Assembly: GCA_021776135.1 (NCBI GenBank)
Contig: JAJFGL010000015.1
Location: forward strand, 1-33,968
Direction of reading: 5' to 3'
From: Kiloniellaceae bacterium
GTDB lineage: Bacteria > Pseudomonadota > Alphaproteobacteria > Kiloniellales > J153
DNA: 33,968 nucleotides
The notes beneath the pieces were generated by a model. It saw only the letters and a program-made list of their open reading frames with translations. It had not been told where the DNA came from and made no database searches. A program made the translations under genes and the position numbers. Shown in pieces: positions 24,375-32,666 of this stretch (the first letter of the stretch is position 1; each line of letters starts with the position of its first letter).

Positions 24375-26441
24375 ATGACGGTCAGAACCAAACCAGCTAA
24401 AGCAACCAACGCGAAAGCCCAATGCGCCTTGTATCTTGTGGCCATCGTGCTCTCTTGGGGGGTCAGCGGACCAGATGCGCGCGCGCAAATTCCCGTTCCC
24501 TTGACCGATCCGTCATGCGGCGGGGTGCTCAGAGAGGTGGCGAGCATGGCCGCGCTTCAAGAGGCCATCGCCGATGTGAACAAAGGGCATCTTAAACCAG
24601 GCAGCGTCATTCGGATCAAGCCAAATATCTATCCCGTCGATCGGATCAGCGGCCCTCTCAGCGTGAAGGACATAACGGATACGACCGAGGAATGTCCGAT
24701 CACGATTGAGGGTATGGGGGCCAGTACCGTAATTGACGGAAGACGACAACCTGGAATCGAGCGCCCCGACGTCGAGGGGATCGAGACTTTGGGAATTATC
24801 GATCTCATAGAGAGAACAGAGGAACTTGATGCCAAGAAGTCTACAAATACCGCACATTATTTTCGGGAAGATCTTGTCAACTGCTTCAAGGTCAAGCGAT
24901 CATCTTGGATCGTCATAAGAAACCTAACGATCGAGAATTGCTGGCCAAGCGCTTTGTTTATCAAGGATTCGCGCTACGTAACCTTGCAGGATACTGTCAT
25001 TATCGGCTCGAGTTGTGCCGTCGTGGCGTTCGGCAAATCCGATCACCTGCTGATCGAGCGCAATGACTGGACCCAGGATCCCAGTGGAGACATTTGGGCG
25101 CGCATTCCTTGGGGCGTCACTCATCACGGCTCAAGACAATATTTCAACGGGGCGTTTTTGGGCGGCAAGAATGTTACGGGTGGTGTTGTGTTTCGATACA
25201 ACAAACTCCGCAATGCCTATAACGGCGTAAGGATGAAAGTGGACGGGTGCAGTCGCCCGGCTGGCTGCGGGCGGGGCATGAACGTTGAGATCTACAACAA
25301 TTCCTTTCGTTACATCCGCGACAATCCGACGGAGCCGGAGAGCTTTGCGGCAAATTGGTGGATCCATCACAACGAGATCTACAATGCCCATGCGTGGTTC
25401 TCGTTCGATGGTGTTCGCGGCGGTCCGTTTTACGTGTTTGGCAATACAGGGTGGTTCGACGACGTCCCCGCTCGTCGCTGCAAAGATGTGGATTGGGCCA
25501 ACGACAGGACCGCAACGGGTAAGCCTACTACAGGGAAGGAGTGCAGCGCGAGCCGAGTTGGCAAGGTGCTGAAACTTGGTAATGCAGCCAGCATGCCTTT
25601 GTACGTGTTTCATAACAGTTGGTATTTGCGATCTCCGATCGCTGGTGGCGGGCGGAGCGGGCCGCTGCGCCATTGGAACAACGCCATTGAGTATTGCGTA
25701 CCATTGACCCGCGATCAGATCTGCCAGCCACGATGGTTCTTCAGCGCCTTCAAAGGGGACGAGTTTATCTGGGACGACGAAAGTGGCTACGACTTCCGAC
25801 ATGATTTGAGCAACCACCCAAGTTTTCCGAATGGCCTGCGGGCTCAGGGATTTCCGGTGGATGGCCTGCATGCTGAGACCGTGGGGTTCGAAAACCCCCG
25901 GATCGGCAACTTCGCCCTATCCCGCGGCAGTCCCGCGGAGAGAACTGCCTGCAAGGTATCCTGGTCGAGCCAAGTCAATCTGGTTTGTGCCACGCCACCG
26001 CCCGATGGGGCCCCGGACATCGGCGCGCTCCAACGTGGAAAACCCATAAAGGGGCCGGTATACCGGCACTTCGATGGGCCGGATGGGCCAGATAGCCAAT
26101 ATGTAGAGCGGCCGCGAATCGTTGACGTCGAATGGGGAGAGGTGACGAACGCTAGCTTGCCGATCCAGATTACTTTTTCGGTGCCGATCGCTTACGCGGA
26201 TGAGTCGGTGCCCGTCGTGTTGAGTTTCAGCGGCAAGGGCGCATACCTAGAAACGGACTGCCGGATCGACAAATCCGAGCCGGCGGTGTTGGCGTGTATT
26301 TTTGCGGATTCCAGGCTCCATCGGACACAGGCCGAAAAGATTTTCTTACCCCGCAACATTGTCCGGCGTGACGGGCGGCGGGCGCCGGTGACTTTGTGGG
26401 CCCGGGCCGATTCACGCCTTGGCCTCATGCCGCGTCAATGA
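24375..26441 (+). CDS. Secreted right-handed parallel beta-helix protein
   Basis: The 688-residue product has a signal peptide (hydrophobic residues 17-31, likely cut after ARA near 37) and a repeat pattern typical of parallel beta-helix (pectate lyase/NosD-like) proteins: SWIVIRNLTIENCWPSALFIKDSRYVTLQDTVIIGSSCAVVAF, MNVEIYNNSFRYI, WWIHHNEIYNA and FYVFGNTGWF. The N-terminal region (VIRIKPNIYPVDRI) matches the start of such helices. A C-terminal beta-sandwich-like part follows (residues about 580-688). Several Cys may form disulfides. The catalytic function is unknown; polysaccharide binding or lysis is a reasonable guess. A decent Shine-Dalgarno (AAGGA) supports the start. No neighbouring glycan genes were seen. 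Confidence 0.7.
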   Translation: MTVRTKPAKATNAKAQCALYLVAIVLSWGVSGPDARAQIPVPLTDPSCGGVLREVASMAALQEAIADVNKGHLKPGSVIRIKPNIYPVDRISGPLSVKDITDTTEECPITIEGMGASTVIDGRRQPGIERPDVEGIETLGIIDLIERTEELDAKKSTNTAHYFREDLVNCFKVKRSSWIVIRNLTIENCWPSALFIKDSRYVTLQDTVIIGSSCAVVAFGKSDHLLIERNDWTQDPSGDIWARIPWGVTHHGSRQYFNGAFLGGKNVTGGVVFRYNKLRNAYNGVRMKVDGCSRPAGCGRGMNVEIYNNSFRYIRDNPTEPESFAANWWIHHNEIYNAHAWFSFDGVRGGPFYVFGNTGWFDDVPARRCKDVDWANDRTATGKPTTGKECSASRVGKVLKLGNAASMPLYVFHNSWYLRSPIAGGGRSGPLRHWNNAIEYCVPLTRDQICQPRWFFSAFKGDEFIWDDESGYDFRHDLSNHPSFPNGLRAQGFPVDGLHAETVGFENPRIGNFALSRGSPAERTACKVSWSSQVNLVCATPPPDGAPDIGALQRGKPIKGPVYRHFDGPDGPDSQYVERPRIVDVEWGEVTNASLPIQITFSVPIAYADESVPVVLSFSGKGAYLETDCRIDKSEPAVLACIFADSRLHRTQAEKIFLPRNIVRRDGRRAPVTLWARADSRLGLMPRQ

Positions 26442-26841
26442 CTCAGCGGTGATGTGCGCGCTCAAGGTCTTCGTATCTCCTTCGCGGAACACCGACGCTC
26501 GGCGCAGCAGACTCCGTGTAGCTCAACGCTTATGCAATCTGCTGCTCCATAAATCGACGGCACTTTTCCGGCCAGACCTTTTTCATGCCGCCACAGGCTG
26601 TTACGAAAACTCTCGGGTTCATCGGCCCAATTCTCCGGAAGGAGATCGGTCCATCCCTCGGTCGATCCTGACTGACCCCGACGCGGTCCCGGACCACGTC
26701 CGGCCGGGGAAGAGCGCGAGTCTTGGCGGGTCCGCCACGTCATTGTGAACACCCTATAGGCGCAAAATGCCAAATGATTGGGATCGGAATTCGTAAGCGA
26801 CGGGGTCCGGTGCCCATGGGCGTCGAACCACGGGGCGGGAC
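26442..26841. other. Intergenic DNA of unknown origin
   Basis: I see no gene. On the minus strand a piece reads FRNSLWRHEKGLAGKVPSIYGAADC near 26530-26610, but it has no start or family and may be a remnant of a mobile element. The stretch lies between the beta-helix gene and a truncated gene, close to the rearrangement point at 27.09 kb. Confidence 0.3.
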
Positions 26842-27096
26842 ATGACCGACTTGTCCAATTCGCCGACCGAGGTCTGGAGCCTCCGGGCAACGCTATCGGG
26901 CCAACGCCTGTTCGCGGGCATGGACAGCGGCGCCCTCGAGTCGATTCTTCGGGACGTGGAATGGTTCAGCCGGCCAGGCGGCTCGGTCCTGTTCCACGAA
27001 GGCGATCCCGGCGACGCGCTCTATCTGGTGACCTCCGGTTCCCTGGCCGCGACGGTGCTCCAGGGCGACGGCGCCAAGATTGTGGTGGCCCAGATT
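26842..27096 (+). pseudogene. Truncated cyclic-nucleotide-binding-domain protein (N-terminal fragment)
   Basis: About 85 codons encode the start of a cNMP-binding domain: GQRLFAGMDSGALESILRDVEWF, SVLFHEGDPGDALYLVTSGSLA, then AKIVVAQI. After this the frame runs into DNA antisense to cysH and no longer resembles any domain (the reading frame stays open to 27267). In intact relatives the domain continues and is often followed by a patatin phospholipase. The break is at about 27085-27100, the same place where cysH (minus strand) loses its C-terminus. Confidence 0.75.
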
Positions 27097-27605
27097 TCTT
27101 GCCCCGACCAATCGGCGAGGGGATTAAATTTCGCCAGCCTGTTATCCGTATCCCATTCCTCGAACGGCAGGTCACGGCGGGTCGGTGACTGCGCGCAACG
27201 CTGGCCGGTTATCCAAGCTCGTTTGCCCGCGAGCGCGCGTTTGAGTGGCTTTACTTTGTGGATATAGCAGCACTCGCGGCGCCGGAGCGCGCTTTCGTAG
27301 AAGGCGTTCGGCCCGTGCGTGGCGGCGAACGTCTCCACGTCCGCGGTCGAGGGCGCGAACACCGTCAGCGGCACCCGGTAACGCTGGCGCGTTTGCTGCA
27401 TCAGGCGGTATGTCTCCTCAGGTAGGCGGCCGGTATCGAGGGTAAAGACGCCGATGCTGAGGCCATGACGATCAATGAGGTCGGTCAGCAACATGTCCTC
27501 AGCGCCGAAGTTGCTCGCAAGTTCCGCGGGGGTGTGTTCCCGCGAGATGGTCCGCAACCGTTCAAGGACTTCAAATTCCTTGCTGTGCGTGTCGATCACG
27601 CTCAT
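27087..27605 (-). pseudogene. cysH: cysH (phosphoadenylyl/adenylyl-sulfate reductase), C-terminally truncated
   Basis: The minus-strand frame starting at 27605 (MSVIDTHSKEFEVLERL) encodes a CysH: AELASNFGAEDMLLTDLI, GVFTLDTGRLPEETY, RRRECCYIHKVKPLKRAL and FNPLADWSGQEIWA. Intact proteins continue for about 60 residues with a Cys-x-x-Cys pair and an ECGLH-type active-site Cys. Here the similarity stops at IWA (27087-27092) and the frame runs through antisense cNMP sequence to a stop at 27021. The iron-sulfur and catalytic Cys residues at the C-terminus are therefore missing. It is the last gene of the cys operon, and the enzyme is probably inactive. Confidence 0.8.
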
Positions 27606-27759
27606 CGGTATACGCTGGTGTTTGTGTGCACACCCACCGTCCCGGCGGCGTGGAAGAACCATTCGGCGGGCAAGCCGGCGGCAAGCGGTATCTGATTTGA
27701 CGTCAATACAGGCATGGGCGAGACCTTGTGCGCGACCTGCGCGATACGAGCCGCGGAGA

Positions 27760-28281
27760 TCAGCCGCAGGTTCCGTTCAGAAACGCGTTTGTGGTGTCGT
27801 TGCGGATCATCGCCGCGGAGCGCCGCCGGTCTGCCGCGGTCTGGTACACGGCCTCGATTTCGTCGAATGCCGCAATCGCTTTTTCCGCCGCCGTTTTGTC
27901 GGCAAACTCGAAGGCGTCGAAACCGCAGCGCCGCATGAATTGCACTTGATCGCGCAGTATGTCGCCAACAGCGCGCAGTTCCTCGGTGTAGTGGTGGCGC
28001 TGGCGCAGCAACCGCGCCGTCGAATAGGGGCGGCCGTCCTTGAAGGTCGGAAATTCCAGCGCCACGACGCCGAACCGCGGCAAGTCGTTGATGATGGTGT
28101 CGACGCCTTCGTCGCTTTTCAGGCGAATGCCGAGCGGGGCGTTGCGCCCAACCAGCACAGTCTGCTCGGCCTGCCAGCGTGCCAACGAGATGATCACCCC
28201 GCCGTCGGCGGGCAGCGCCATCTCGTCGTCGACATGCTGCCAGGTGTCGATGACAACCTGTTTGCTCTTAATGAGCGGCAT
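27760..28281 (-). CDS. DUF934 (sulfite-reduction associated) protein
   Basis: The 173-residue protein begins MPLIKSKQVVIDTWQHVDD and carries the DUF934 core (LGIRLKSDEGVDTIINDLPRFGVVALEFPTFKDGRPYSTARLLRQRHHYTEELRAVGDILRDQVQFMRRCGFDAF). This family is a regular companion of cysI in Alphaproteobacteria and is assigned to sulfite reduction, although its biochemistry is unsettled. Its start overlaps the end of cysI by 14 bases, indicating translational coupling. The downstream partner cysH is truncated, so the pathway is broken at the level of (P)APS reduction if no other copy exists. Confidence 0.88.
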   Translation of the reverse strand: MPLIKSKQVVIDTWQHVDDEMALPADGGVIISLARWQAEQTVLVGRNAPLGIRLKSDEGVDTIINDLPRFGVVALEFPTFKDGRPYSTARLLRQRHHYTEELRAVGDILRDQVQFMRRCGFDAFEFADKTAAEKAIAAFDEIEAVYQTAADRRRSAAMIRNDTTNAFLNGTCG

Positions 28282-29923
28282 AGAGAGTCTCCTTGAAAGG
28301 CTCCTTGCCGACACGGCGATAGGTGTCGAGGAAGCTTTCGCCGTCGGTGCGCAGGCCGACATAGGTGGTGGTGATGGTTTCGATCGCGTCGACAACGTTG
28401 TCATAAGACACCGCCGGCCCGATGATCTCGCCGAGGCTGGTGTTCTCGTCGGCGCTGCCCCCGAGCGTGATCTGGTAATACTCCTCGCCCTTGCGGTCGA
28501 CGCCAAGCAATCCAATATGGCCGACATGGTGATGGCCGCAGGCGTTGATGCAGCCGGAAATCTTCACCTTGAGCTCGCCGATATCGTGCTGCTGCTTGAG
28601 ATCGGCGAACCGCTTGCTGATGTCTTGGGCCAATGGAATCGAGCGGGCATTCGCGAGGCTGCAATAATCCATCCCTGGACACGCGATAATGTCGCTGATC
28701 AGTCCGAGGTTTGGCGTCGCTAAATCGTGGCTCCTGAGCGTCTGCCAGACATCATAAAGATCGGCCTGACGGACATGCGGTAGCACCAGATTCTGCTCAT
28801 GCGTCACCCGGATTTCACTGAAGCTGAAACGCTCGGCGATCGCCGCGACGGCGTTCATCTGTTCCGCTGTCGCATCGCCCGGAATGCCGCCTTCGGGCTT
28901 CAACGAGATATTGGCAATGTCATAACCCGGCTGCTTGTGCGGCGCGACATTGGTGCGCGCCCATTGCGCGAACTCGCGATCCTCGAGTCGGTAGCGGGCG
29001 AATAAGGCGTCGTGTTTCGCCAGGGGTTCGAAACGCGGTGGCGCGAAGAAGGCGGCGATGCGATCATGCTCGCCGGCCGGTAGATCGACCGCGCTGTCAC
29101 GGATTGCTTCCCACTCGGCGTTAACCCGGCGGATGAATTCCTCGGCGCCCAGCGCGTGCACGAGTATCTTGATTCGCGCCTTGTACATGTTGTCGCGCCG
29201 GCCGGCTTGGTTGTAAACGCGCAGAATTGCCTCGATGTACGACAGCAGGTGGCGTTTTGGCAGGAAGTCGTGAACCGTGACGCCGATCATCGGCGTGCGC
29301 CCGAGACCGCCGCCGACAATCACCTGATAGCCCATCGCGCCGGCCTCGTCGGACTTGATGATCAGGCCGATGTCGTGGACGCGCGCGGCCGCGCGGTCGC
29401 GCGGCGATCCGGTGACCGCGATCTTAAACTTGCGCGGCAGGAACGAGAACTCCGGGTGCAAGGTCGACCATTGGCGCACGACTTCCGCGGTGATGCGCGG
29501 ATCGGCAACCTCGTCGGCCGCGGCACCGGCATACTGGTCGGCGGTGACATTGCGGATGCAATTGCCGCTGGTCTGCAGCGCGTGCATTTGAACTTCGGCC
29601 AGCTCGGCCAGGATGTCCGGCATCTCCTCCAGCTTGGGCCAGTTGAATTGCAGGTTCTGCCGCGTCGTGAAGTGGCCGTAACCCTTGTCGTAGCGTCGTG
29701 CGATATGCGCCAGCTTACGCATCTGATGCGATGACATCGTGCCGTAGGGGATGGCCACGCGCAGCATATACGCATGCAGCTGCAGATAGAGGCCGTTCAT
29801 TAGCCGCAGCGGCTTAAACTGTTCCTCGGTCAATTCACCCGCCATGCGGCGGCGCACCTGGTCGTGGAACTGTTCGACGCGCTGATCCACCAGCGATTGG
29901 TCGATGGCGTCATAGAGATACAT
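28268..29923 (-). CDS. cysI: Sulfite (nitrite/sulfite) reductase hemoprotein
   Basis: The 551-residue enzyme reduces sulfite to sulfide with six electrons using sirohaem and a [4Fe-4S] cluster. The N-terminal FTTRQNLQFNW and a sirohaem-binding half are followed by the two cysteine motifs that hold the cluster: ACPGMDYCSLA (C-x5-C) and KISGCINACGHHHVGHIG (C-x3-C). The length and order match CysI of the ferredoxin/NADPH family. It sits between DUF2849 (upstream) and DUF934 (overlapping downstream) in the cys operon. Electron donor genes are not in the window. Confidence 0.92.
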   Translation of the reverse strand: MYLYDAIDQSLVDQRVEQFHDQVRRRMAGELTEEQFKPLRLMNGLYLQLHAYMLRVAIPYGTMSSHQMRKLAHIARRYDKGYGHFTTRQNLQFNWPKLEEMPDILAELAEVQMHALQTSGNCIRNVTADQYAGAAADEVADPRITAEVVRQWSTLHPEFSFLPRKFKIAVTGSPRDRAAARVHDIGLIIKSDEAGAMGYQVIVGGGLGRTPMIGVTVHDFLPKRHLLSYIEAILRVYNQAGRRDNMYKARIKILVHALGAEEFIRRVNAEWEAIRDSAVDLPAGEHDRIAAFFAPPRFEPLAKHDALFARYRLEDREFAQWARTNVAPHKQPGYDIANISLKPEGGIPGDATAEQMNAVAAIAERFSFSEIRVTHEQNLVLPHVRQADLYDVWQTLRSHDLATPNLGLISDIIACPGMDYCSLANARSIPLAQDISKRFADLKQQHDIGELKVKISGCINACGHHHVGHIGLLGVDRKGEEYYQITLGGSADENTSLGEIIGPAVSYDNVVDAIETITTTYVGLRTDGESFLDTYRRVGKEPFKETLYAAH

Positions 29924-29952
29924 CTGGCTGCTCCTGTCGCGTGCGGGCCGGC

Positions 29953-30249
29953 TTAAAGCTCGGCCTGCTTGCCTATATCGGGGCGCACCGTCGGGCCCTT
30001 GGCGCGGATCAATTCGCGGTACCGCGTCGGCCGGCGTTCGCCGCCGCTCTCGTCGATGTCGATGAGGTAAGGTTCGACGACAAGGCGCGCGACCTCGGCG
30101 GCACGCGCCGCCGCCATCGCCGCCTCGCCGGCCTCCTTGTCGGTAACGGCGTGCGCGTCGGCGATACGCTCGGACCAGCCGCTACCGTCGGTCATATAGA
30201 CGACAAGGCCATCCCCGAGCCGGTTCGCCGAGATCACCTGAGTGGCCAT
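29953..30249 (-). CDS. DUF2849 protein (sulfite reductase operon)
   Basis: The 98-residue protein (MATQVISANRLGDGLVVY...) matches DUF2849, a family found between cysG and cysI in Alphaproteobacteria. Conserved elements are SANRLGDGLVVYMTDGSGWSE and RYRELIRAKGPTVRPDIGKQAEL. Its role is unknown. The start at 30249 has GGGGAG at good distance; upstream ATGs in frame are less well placed. The gene starts 13 bases after the cysG stop, so they form one operon. Confidence 0.85.
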   Translation of the reverse strand: MATQVISANRLGDGLVVYMTDGSGWSERIADAHAVTDKEAGEAAMAAARAAEVARLVVEPYLIDIDESGGERRPTRYRELIRAKGPTVRPDIGKQAEL

Positions 30250-30262
30250 ATGCATCTCCCCA

Positions 30263-31687
30263 TCATGCTTGCGCATACGCTTGCGCGCGGGCATCGACGC
30301 CCGGTGCCGACTCCCTGGCGAGCGCCGCGACATCGCCGATGACGATCAGGGCCGGGCCGACGATACCGCGCCCGGCCACGGTCGCACCCAACGTCGCCAG
30401 GGTGCCCCGGGCGACGATCTGTTCCGGGCGGGTGCCGTTCTCAATCACGGCAACCGGCATCGCAGGCCGCATCCCGTGCGCCACTAGCCGATCGCCGATG
30501 ATGCCCGCCGTTGCGACGCCCATGTAGATCACCAGCGTGTGCCGGGTGGCGGCGAGGCTCGCCCAATCCGGCTCCGGTGCGCCGTCGCGCATATGGCCCG
30601 TTACGAAGGTGACACCCGAGGTGTAATCGCGATGGGTCAGCGGCAGACCTGCCGCCGCCGCGCAGCCGGTCGCCGCAGTGATGCCGGGGATAATCTCGAC
30701 GGCGATGCTGGCGGCCTGGAGATGGGCCATTTCCTCGCCGCCACGGCCGAATACGAACGGATCGCCGCCTTTCAGGCGCGCCACACGACGCCCGGCACGG
30801 GCCTGTGCCACCAGCAGTGCGTTGATCGCCTCCTGGTTCATGGCATGGTTGCCGCGCGCCTTGCCAACATAGATTCGCTCGGCATCGCGGCGCACGTAAT
30901 CCAGGATCCGGTCGCCGATCAGCCGGTCGTAGACGACCACGTCGGCATCCTGCATCGCCCGCAGCGCCCGCAGCGTCAGAAGGTCGGGGTCGCCCGGGCC
31001 CACGCCGACGAGGGCGACCGACCCTTCCAACGATGGAGCGGTGCCGCTATTGACCAGACGCAGCATGGCGCTGGTGGCCTGAGGCTCGCGGCCTTCGAGG
31101 ACGAGCCGCGCCACCGGGCCGTCGAAAAAGATTTCCCAGAACCGGCGGCGGCGTCCGCTATCGGGCTGGGTGCCGGCAATGGCGGTGCGAAATCGCTGCG
31201 CGAATCGCGCGAGATGCCCAAGGCGCGATGGCAGCAAGGCCTCGATCTGTTCGCGCAGCCGCCGCACGAGCACCGGCGCCGCACCCGCGCTGCCGATCGC
31301 GACGAGGATCGGATCGCGCTCGACGATACCGGGAAACACGACCGTCGAGAGATCCGGCCGGTCGACGACATTGACCGGGATGTTCGCCTGCCGGGCGGCC
31401 GCGGCAAATGCTTCGGCCGTATCGCTATCGGCGTCCGCGACGACAATCAGAGCGTAGGCGGCCAACCGGCGCCGCGACAGGTCCGGCAGTCCATCGGCGC
31501 GCTGCACGACGCGCACCTTGCCGTCGCGTGCCAGCGCACGAATCTCCGCATTGATGGCGCTGGCGACGACCGTCGGCCGGGCGCCCGCGCGCAACAGCAA
31601 GCGCAGCTTGCGTGCCGCATTTTCGCCGCCACCGGCGACAAGACATTCGCGCCCCTCAAGGTCGGCGAACAAGGGCAGATATTTCAT
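30263..31687 (-). CDS. cysG: Sirohaem synthase (uroporphyrinogen-III C-methyltransferase / precorrin-2 dehydrogenase-ferrochelatase)
   Basis: The 474-residue bifunctional protein makes the sirohaem needed by CysI. The N-terminal CysG-B Rossmann domain has LVAGGGENAARK (Gly19-21) and the GSAGAAPVLVRRL segment with Ser133, equivalent to the regulatory Ser128 of the Salmonella protein. The C-terminal methyltransferase has VGVGPGDPDLLTLRAL (about residues 228-243), YDRLIGDRILDYVR and VARLKGGDPFVFGRGGEE. It is the first gene of the leftward cys operon. The ATG at 31687 was preferred because the 29 upstream residues of the longer frame do not belong to the domain. A divergent Lrp-type regulator and a palindrome lie upstream. 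Confidence 0.93.
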   Translation of the reverse strand: MKYLPLFADLEGRECLVAGGGENAARKLRLLLRAGARPTVVASAINAEIRALARDGKVRVVQRADGLPDLSRRRLAAYALIVVADADSDTAEAFAAAARQANIPVNVVDRPDLSTVVFPGIVERDPILVAIGSAGAAPVLVRRLREQIEALLPSRLGHLARFAQRFRTAIAGTQPDSGRRRRFWEIFFDGPVARLVLEGREPQATSAMLRLVNSGTAPSLEGSVALVGVGPGDPDLLTLRALRAMQDADVVVYDRLIGDRILDYVRRDAERIYVGKARGNHAMNQEAINALLVAQARAGRRVARLKGGDPFVFGRGGEEMAHLQAASIAVEIIPGITAATGCAAAAGLPLTHRDYTSGVTFVTGHMRDGAPEPDWASLAATRHTLVIYMGVATAGIIGDRLVAHGMRPAMPVAVIENGTRPEQIVARGTLATLGATVAGRGIVGPALIVIGDVAALARESAPGVDARAQAYAQA

Positions 31688-31789
31688 GTCACTGTCATCC
31701 CTGCGCCTCTGCCGCAACCGGGCAGAGCAAAGTGTATAGATGACAGATTTAGAAATATATTTTTCCTTTGGCAATATGATTGATAGAAA

Positions 31790-31806
31790 TAGAACAATTC
31801 GTTCTA
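31790..31806. promoter_or_regulatory. Perfect palindrome between cysG and the Lrp gene
   Basis: TAGAAC-AATTC-GTTCTA has perfect 6-base arms and a 5-base spacer. It lies in an AT-rich intergenic segment of about 150 bases between the divergent cysG and Lrp/AsnC genes. It is a good candidate operator for the adjacent Lrp-type regulator and probably controls both directions. The flanking AT-rich DNA (AAATATATTTTTC, TATAATATC) offers -10-like sequences. Confidence 0.65.
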
Positions 31807-31840
31807 TAATATCAACGTACAGAGAGAAATTTGTCTAAAA

Positions 31841-32305
31841 ATGGGAATTTTGCGAATGGATGAGATGGACCGTCGGATATTGAGAATCCTGCAGGAGGAC
31901 AGCGGTCTGTCGACCTCCGATGTGGCGCGCCAGGTCGGCCTGTCGGCCTCGCCTTGCTGGAAGCGGATAAAGCGGTTGCAGGACGACGGCATCATCAAGC
32001 GCCAGACCGCCGTGCTCGATGCCAGCCGCCTCGGTTTTGGCCTCACAGTCTTCGTCAGCATCAAGACCGGTGAACATTCGAAGAACTGGCTGGAGGAGTT
32101 TTCCGAAAGGATAACGGCCATGCCGGAGGTGATGGAATTTCACCGCATGGCGGGCGAGGTGGACTATATGCTCAAGGTCGCCGTGCGGGACATGGCATCG
32201 TTCGATGAGTTCTACAAACGCCTGACCGGCATCACGGCACTAACCGAAGTCACGTCGCGCTTCTCGATGGAGACGATCAAGGAAACGACGGCACTGCCGA
32301 TTTGA
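31841..32305 (+). CDS. Lrp/AsnC-family transcriptional regulator
   Basis: The 154-residue regulator has an N-terminal helix-turn-helix (residues about 8-60, ILRILQEDSGLSTSDVARQVGLSASPCWKRIKRLQDDGII) and a C-terminal RAM/AsnC ligand-binding domain (about 72-150, LTVFVSIKT, MPEVMEFHRMAGEVDYMLKVAVRDMASFDEFYKRL). It is divergent from the cysG-cysI operon with a palindrome between them, so it most likely autoregulates and controls that operon. A second in-frame ATG at 31856 (MDEMDRRILR) fits the usual start of the family and has GGGA upstream. Ligand unknown. Confidence 0.9.
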   Translation: MGILRMDEMDRRILRILQEDSGLSTSDVARQVGLSASPCWKRIKRLQDDGIIKRQTAVLDASRLGFGLTVFVSIKTGEHSKNWLEEFSERITAMPEVMEFHRMAGEVDYMLKVAVRDMASFDEFYKRLTGITALTEVTSRFSMETIKETTALPI

Positions 32306-32488
32306 GGAGGCTCTCAAGTTGACGACGATTTTGGTGGTTATGCGTCCGCGATTTGGTCCTTGAACGCCGGATCAAGTGGCCGGCTGTAAGATGGTCCATC
32401 TCCGGCAACCGTGCGCTAACCCGCTGGTTTTGACATGGACTTGATATTCGCGGTCTAACCCTTTGATTCCTTTGGGTCGCGAGAGGTA

Positions 32489-32532
32489 TCATAATCCGCG
32501 TGTCGGGGGTTCGAGTCCCTCTCCCGCTACCA
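32489..32532 (+). other. 3' half of elongator tRNA-Met (CAU): probable attachment site
   Basis: The bases TCATAATCCGC, then GTGTC, GGGGG-TTCGAGT-CCCTC and TCCCGCT-A-CCA give the 3' part of a tRNA: anticodon loop from U33 with CAU anticodon (32490-32492), 3' strand of the anticodon stem, variable loop, T-arm, acceptor 3' strand, discriminator A and encoded CCA. The expected 5' half (matching acceptor strand AGCGGGA or similar, D-arm, GCGGA of the anticodon stem) is absent: the upstream DNA (GTCGCGAGAGGTA) does not pair. Such truncated tRNA ends are classic attachment-site remnants of integrative elements. The rest of the gap 32306-32666 contains no gene I can support. Confidence 0.7.
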
Positions 32533-32666
32533 AATCCTTCATGTCTGGCGCCGCAGCCCCTGAATCGGCAGGTTTTCCAAGGTAAATGGCCGCTTTAAGG
32601 CGGTTTTAATGTTTAGTAGCCCAATTTCGGCGAATCGTCTAAATCTGCCCCCATCTTGAGGAGACC

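Noticed and set aside
24004-24378. 124-codon frame whose stop overlaps the start of the beta-helix gene
   Set aside because: It has no start signal and no recognisable protein features; the overlap is likely chance.
30539-31783. Plus-strand frame of 414 codons
   Set aside because: It is antisense to cysG; no domain is visible and the cysG reading is unambiguous.
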